From Icerya purchasi (Eukaryota; Arthropoda; Insecta; Hemiptera; Monophlebidae), in assembly GCA_039619475.1 (NCBI GenBank), contig CM077116.1, positions 6,510,001 to 6,574,000 on the forward strand: a DNA stretch of 64,000 nucleotides. The letters are read 5' to 3'. Each line of letters starts with the position of its first letter. Position 1 is the first letter of the stretch. This document shows positions 59,252 through 64,000 of this stretch, one piece after another. A program made the position numbers and the translations under genes. The notes beneath the pieces were generated by a model. It was given only the letters and a program-made list of their open reading frames with translations. It made no database searches and was not told where the DNA came from.

Positions 59252-60830
59252 CAGGCCTGGTCAACACGCGGTCCACTGAGCAATTTTATATTTCTATTGA
59301 AACTTCTGTTTCCAGTTGTTTGTATTCAAAACGTATGAAATGAAAATTTGCCTTGTAGCATTGTTGCAAGTGCGACTCCGCACTTATGTTCTATATTTGA
59401 TATCCAACGCGCAGCAAATGATACAACGACCGTCCGCAATTGTCGAAGCAGGTTTTGCGAAAGAAATTAAACCATTTTCGGCTGATGAACTAGTGAAGGA
59501 TTATTTGGAAGCAGTTATAAAAGAGATGTTTCGATTAATAAAAGCAAATTATTTCGAAGCATTAATCTTCAACGCCAAATTATATGTCGTCGCATTGATG
59601 ATCAGCTGAAAGAAATAACTTTGCGAGATAAAGTTAAAAGCATATTTTGTGGCATTTTTTTTTTTTTTTTTGATGAAAGTGCAGATACATCAGACACATT
59701 TCAACTTGTGATATTTATTTCCCGTTGTGATTGATTCATTCCGAGTGGCAGAAGAAATGTTAAATCCTTTAAATTTAAAATACACAACCAAAGAAAAAGA
59801 TGTTTTCCATGCGAGTGAAGAATGTTTAGTCGAAAATAACACACTTAAATTTTGAGAAGCTCTTTCCGCGTTAGTAACAAATGGAGCATCTGCTTTTTGG
59901 TGAGTAAAAATAAGGGGACCTGTAAAATTACTTACGGATAAGCTAGATCGCAGAGATATTAAAACCAATGATCATTTTTATTATTCACTGTTTGATAAAT
60001 CGAAAAAAAAAAAAAAAACTGATGTGCTCCACTGAATTATGAACGTAGTATAAAAAATCACATTCGTTCACATACTATCCAGCATAGTTCAAAGAATTCC
60101 ATGGCCTATTTTCTAATCGTATATTTTACCAGTATTAGATATGGCTAAATCGTGGAAAATGTTTACAAAGATTTTTTAATTTACGCGAGGAAGAAGTAGA
60201 TATGTGTTTTTAAACTAGAAACAAGAATCTGTGCCTGAATTGAATCTATGTTTTTTAATAGATATACGAGAAAAACTTAATCAGCTAAATGATAATTTAA
60301 TAATCAATGCTTATAATTTCATCGAAGCTTTCTATAAAAATACTGTCGTTACTCGAGTGTCAGCTTAGAAATAATGATGCTCAACATTTTCCGTTGTTAA
60401 ATAACTCCACAAATAGTTAAAAATTTTCTCGAAGTATGCTAATGAAACAAAGATATATATATTCGTACTTGATATTTCTCAGAATTAGAAAAGTATGATA
60501 AAACGTTTGAAATATATTTTGATTTTCACGTCGACGTGAACAATGTTGTTCCTGAAAATTTGCAAATGGAGTTAATTTACAGTGCAACAATGAAATGAAA
60601 CAAATTTCCACGTCCACATCAAAAATTAATTTTTTTAATACTTGTAGAGATGTTGCAACAAGCTATTTTACGAAGTTTTATAGGTACTTTTGGATGATTT
60701 GCATACGTTTGTGCAACATTTCTTCACACACTTATAACTGGTGCCAATTTAGATAACCATGCAACGTCGAACATAAATGTAGATGTATAGAAATTAAACG
60801 AAAGAAAGGATAAACAAATATTATGACTGG
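59252..60830 (+). pseudogene. hAT transposase remnant of the GTF2IRD2/ZBED5 type
   Basis: 'caggcctggtcaacacgcgg' at the left resembles a hAT terminus. The plus strand then shows, with stops and shifts, a KEIKPFSADELVKDYLEAVI block (about 59460), 'DESADTSDTFQLVIFI' (about 59672; the first catalytic Asp region, after an expanded T run) and later 'GKCLQRFFNLREEVDMCF' (about 60150). These are consecutive landmarks of hAT transposases related to GTF2IRD2 and ZBED5 proteins. The right terminus and target duplication were not found. Too many lesions for activity. Confidence 0.65.
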
Positions 60831-60880
60831 GAGAAATAATTATATCGAATTTATAGTATAATAATAAAGTTTTATATCAT

Positions 60881-61260
60881 TTTTTTTTTTTTTTTTTTGT
60901 TTTTTTTGGGGGGGAACGGCAACCAAGGGCAATGACCCATCATCAAAGAATTACGAAAACAGGATTAAATTTTGATATATAAAGAAATAGGGGAAATGAA
61001 CTCCGCTAAGATTGGAACAACATCTGGTGAAGGAAAGGAAAGTATGTAGGAAGCACAAAAAGGAGTAGGTAGTTTTAGGTGGAGAAGCTTAGTGTAGAGG
61101 AGGGAACGCTCCTGTACAGGAAGAGAGCATTAAAAAAGGATATGATTTGCATCACAAACACAGTCATGATCCGAGGGATGAAAATCACAGTATGGGGAAG
61201 AAACAATAGAAAAACGAAAGAGAGACCTTGCATCATCACATGTTTTAAAAGCATGTTTTG
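60881..61260 (-). mobile_element. LINE 3' end, minus strand, same family as copies at 9301 and 48221
   Basis: A T18 run is followed by a second T run and then 'gggggggaacggcaaccaagg'. The purine-rich downstream sequence has the same character as the 9301 and 48221 copies, with shared words such as 'ggagtagg' and 'atttgcatcac/attcgcatcac'. It is 5' truncated and the frame is badly broken. Confidence 0.5.
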
Positions 61261-61264
61261 CCTA

Positions 61265-62715
61265 AAATGCGGCCTGCTGTAATGTTTGCGTTATCAAAAT
61301 CCCTTTAGCTTGTGACCAGACCTGATTTAGAAAGAAGTTCAAAGCAAGAAGAAAAAATAGGAAAGTAAAGAGAAAAAGAAACAAAACAGAACCGGAAATT
61401 TATTATTAGTATTATGACTCTTTGTAAATTCTATTAATCTATCAAACAAATGTTTATTCCGCTTTTCTCCATATTTTCGATTTGTTTTTCGTCTTGAATT
61501 TCCTTCGATATACTTTCCACTTATTTTATCAATACACTGCTTCATTTCAAATTGTCTACTCTTAATCCCGCTAGATTAGTCCTGTTCGTCTAGTTGGTAA
61601 TTTCCCATCTTATTAATTTACTCATAGCAATAATATACCATTTTTGACGATAATTTTAGAGTCATTCTTGTTGTTCCACCGAGAGACATTTTAGGTAATA
61701 CGTTCTTCTTATTTTCCGTTGGATAATACCAGTTTTAAATATTCTATTTGTAATTTGTTAATTTTCCTTATTTTTGTTATTTTTTTACCTTACGCCCCAA
61801 AAATTTCCTTAAATTCTAGGCATTATGATTGCTTCGTAATATAAAATCTTAGGTATTTGTACGTTATAAATTCATACAGCGTTCGAGCAGTTTGCCTGAT
61901 CTGATAATATTGCCACTGTGGTTTCTCCATATTATTAAAACCATATCTAAATTTCCCGACGAAGTACATTTAAATTCGTTAAGATTTCTCCGATTTTCAC
62001 AACTACTTATTTCCCGGGTCATTGTGTAGACATCATTCGTTTTTGTGTAATACTATGTTAGGAATGAATGGAATCTGCTCGGTGTTTTTATGTGCAGTTT
62101 TTTTTTTTTTTTTGGAATGAATTAGTAATTTTTTCTCATGCGCTCACTTACAGGAATTTTTTTCCCGTATTATTCCGGCAATCAGTTCGATATCATACGC
62201 GTAAACGTACAATTTGGAGCTGCTTACATGTGTAACGAATTAGCGCATAGTAGTATCGGTGCCGATTATTATACAGTGCTGTAACTTTTATCAAATGCTA
62301 TTCGATCTGGCCGCGCAGACACTCCTCCGATTTGGTCAAATTCCCTTGTTTCCAAAAATCCCATAGACAGACCGCATTACAAACCGGGAATTCTTAGCCA
62401 GAATATCAAAAGAAAGAGAATTATTGTTGACAATGTAAGAACGTAAACTAAATTGCCACATTCATCGTAATGAAAAATACCGCTCGCTTTAACTGGTTTT
62501 ATACGAAAAAATTATATGTATATTTCTCATTGAACTCTATTTTTAATTAAAATTACAAAATAAAAATTAAAAATGAATAAAAAAGGCAAAGTATCGATTA
62601 CAGTTTAAAATAGAACAGAAACGTAACGTTAATAGTTTTACTAGAAAACAGTATTAAATATTAGTAATAATTAAATTCAAAGGTAACAACAACACATATA
62701 GATAAAACTTTTATA
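61265..62715. other. Possible old LINE remnants, otherwise unassigned
   Basis: On the minus strand near 62190-62240 the peptide 'LYVYAYDIELIAGIIREK' resembles the YADDI-L-A box region of RTE-type reverse transcriptases. A 22-bp word, 'ctccgatttggtc' plus 'aaattccc', recurs at 62327 and 63017. Nothing else could be placed. Confidence 0.3.
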
Positions 62716-62718
62716 GTA

Positions 62719-63015
62719 TAAATTAAGAATTTCTCTGTTGTAACAAATTTTTTCAATGTTTAGTCTTTTGTCTAGTACCACGCCAAGGTTGTTGATCGGA
62801 CCGAGGAATGTCATTTGTATGTGAATTTTCTTGGGTACCTAAGAATCGCCTCAGATTCAACCCCGGATTTACAGAAACACGCCATTTTTCTAAATTGTAA
62901 AAATGAAGGTCAACCCGGTACTGGAACTTGTTGATAATCGCGTTCGACCTATATGAATTACAATAAAGCGCAGCATCGTCGGCAAACAGTGCCCCGGGTT
63001 AATGCGGGGAATAAT
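62719..63015 (-). pseudogene. LINE reverse-transcriptase fragment with FADD box, minus strand
   Basis: The minus strand encodes GALFADDAALYCNSYRSNAI at about 62990-62935, followed by 'FYNLEKWRVSVNPG' and, after a shift, 'FLGPINNLGVVLDKRLNIEK' near 62770-62810. The FADD box, the EKW..-NP block and the LGV-LDKRL block are the standard order in Jockey-group LINEs. Upstream blocks and the C-terminus are missing. Confidence 0.7.
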
Positions 63016-64000
63016 ATCTCCGATTTGGTCAAATTCCCATGTTTCCGGTGTGTCCGCGTTATCTTTAAATGCAACTGACATTTTGAAACGCAATTTTCGT
63101 CACAGACTCTCTTCGTTTTGTCTCTAATAAAAAAATGGACAATAATCAAAATACGTTTAATAAGAAAAAAATCCAAACAGAACGAACTGCAAAAATCTGT
63201 TACATATAGAATTTCCGTTATCGCTCTAGCTGTTATCAGTGTTATTTGTAATTTTCGTTATCTTCGAGAAACGAATTATTAGTATTTGCATGTGAAATAC
63301 GCGGGTGATGCGTGAATTGATTCTCGGAATAGATGGTCTTCCGAAGAGGAAGAAGATAACGGCGGCGACAGAGTGAAACCATCGAGAGGGTGGTAAATTT
63401 GGACGCGGGCGATATACATAGTTCTGCAAGCAAGCCCGACGTCTTGTTTACCGTCCTGCTACTGGTGGAAAATTTGTTTGGCCTCTGCTCGAACGAGTCC
63501 AGTCGAACGGTGTCAGTCTTGAAGTTGCGTCTGCTTTAGCAACATGTCATTTTAGTTCAAGTCGTACCTGTTGTTTCAAATAATATTTTATTTCGTTTCT
63601 ATTTTGTTGTTGTTTTTTTTTGTTTGTTTGTTTTTTTTTTTTGAAAATTTACTTCGGCGAAATGTTTCACTTTCCTCTCCTCGTATCTTTCTCGGGACAA
63701 AGTGAACACTTTTTATCTAATTATTAGTATTTTTTTTTTCCGGCTTTGCGATGTTCGTATTTATGATAAAGTGACGACGGTACCGTTTAATTTTAAACTG
63801 TAAAGTATTACGCTGAAATGACCAGCGCCGCTCCATTACTACTCTAAACTCTGTGTGAAAATTTCGAATTTTTCAATTAAGAAATGGTTTTACTGCTACC
63901 GGTACATGTACACGTTTTACCAGCTTAATTTTTTATTAATTAATTATAAAAACACGCAAAAAAAAACAAAACAAATACTTGGAGCGCAATGTAATAATTT
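63016..64000. other. No gene recognised; less AT-rich block at 63280-63560
   Basis: The block has GC-richer, purine-rich sequence ('gaagaggaagaagataacgg') resembling the style of a 5' untranslated exon. It slightly resembles 37700-37745. No protein match, and the window ends 440 bp later. Confidence 0.3.

Overview
The window is AT-rich, repeat-dense eukaryotic DNA, most likely from an insect or other arthropod. I infer this from the mix of R1-like and Jockey-like LINEs, a Penelope-like element, hAT and pogo/Tigger DNA transposons, and MITEs with clean target-site duplications. I find no convincing host gene, rRNA, tRNA or CRISPR. Nearly every long open frame is either part of a transposable element or an accident of AT-rich sequence.

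The dominant structure is a 19.4-kb giant palindrome at 13420-32791. Two 9157-bp arms face each other around a 1058-bp single-copy loop (22577-23634). The arms are nearly identical: I can locate one substitution and two one-base homopolymer indels. The unit begins 5'-AGTAGCTT and ends with the exact inverse. It is flanked by a perfect 6-bp direct repeat (CTTAGT), and it interrupts an older Jockey-like LINE whose two halves lie at 12250-13413 and 32798-33950 (minus strand). It is therefore an inserted mobile element and not an assembly fold-back. A 6-bp duplication with 5'-AG termini fits Polinton/Maverick elements, but no Polinton core gene is visible, so that assignment stays tentative.

Each arm carries, from the outside in: a tandem array of ~290-bp units containing a co-amplified hAT MITE; a decayed gene (A) reading toward the centre; a weaker coding remnant; AT-rich filler with strong strand asymmetry; and two decayed genes (B and C) reading outward. 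Gene C continues from the loop into the left arm only. In the right arm it is cut at the inner palindrome junction. The loop is thus native to the left arm and the right arm is the inverted copy, as expected from snap-back (template-switch) replication of one half of a linear element.

Flanks, left to right: MITEs, one nested in another (1.9-3.3 kb); a diverged direct repeat (3.4 and 4.6 kb); an R1-like LINE with a 692-codon reverse-transcriptase frame (5.7-8.5 kb); a LINE 3' end (9.3-9.9 kb); and a fold-back element (10.1-10.85 kb). After the palindrome come a short near-perfect hairpin (36.1-36.3 kb), LINE fragments, a Tigger-like element with a hAT MITE inside it (38.7-40.4 kb), and a hAT element with a ZMYM-type transposase remnant (43.4-45.5 kb). 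Further right are more LINE 3' fragments (47.3-49.2, 51.8-52.2, 55.6-56.1, 60.9-61.3 and 62.7-63.0 kb), a Penelope-like element (53.2-54.45 kb) and a GTF2IRD2/ZBED5-type hAT remnant (59.25-60.8 kb). The remaining stretches contain nothing I can identify.
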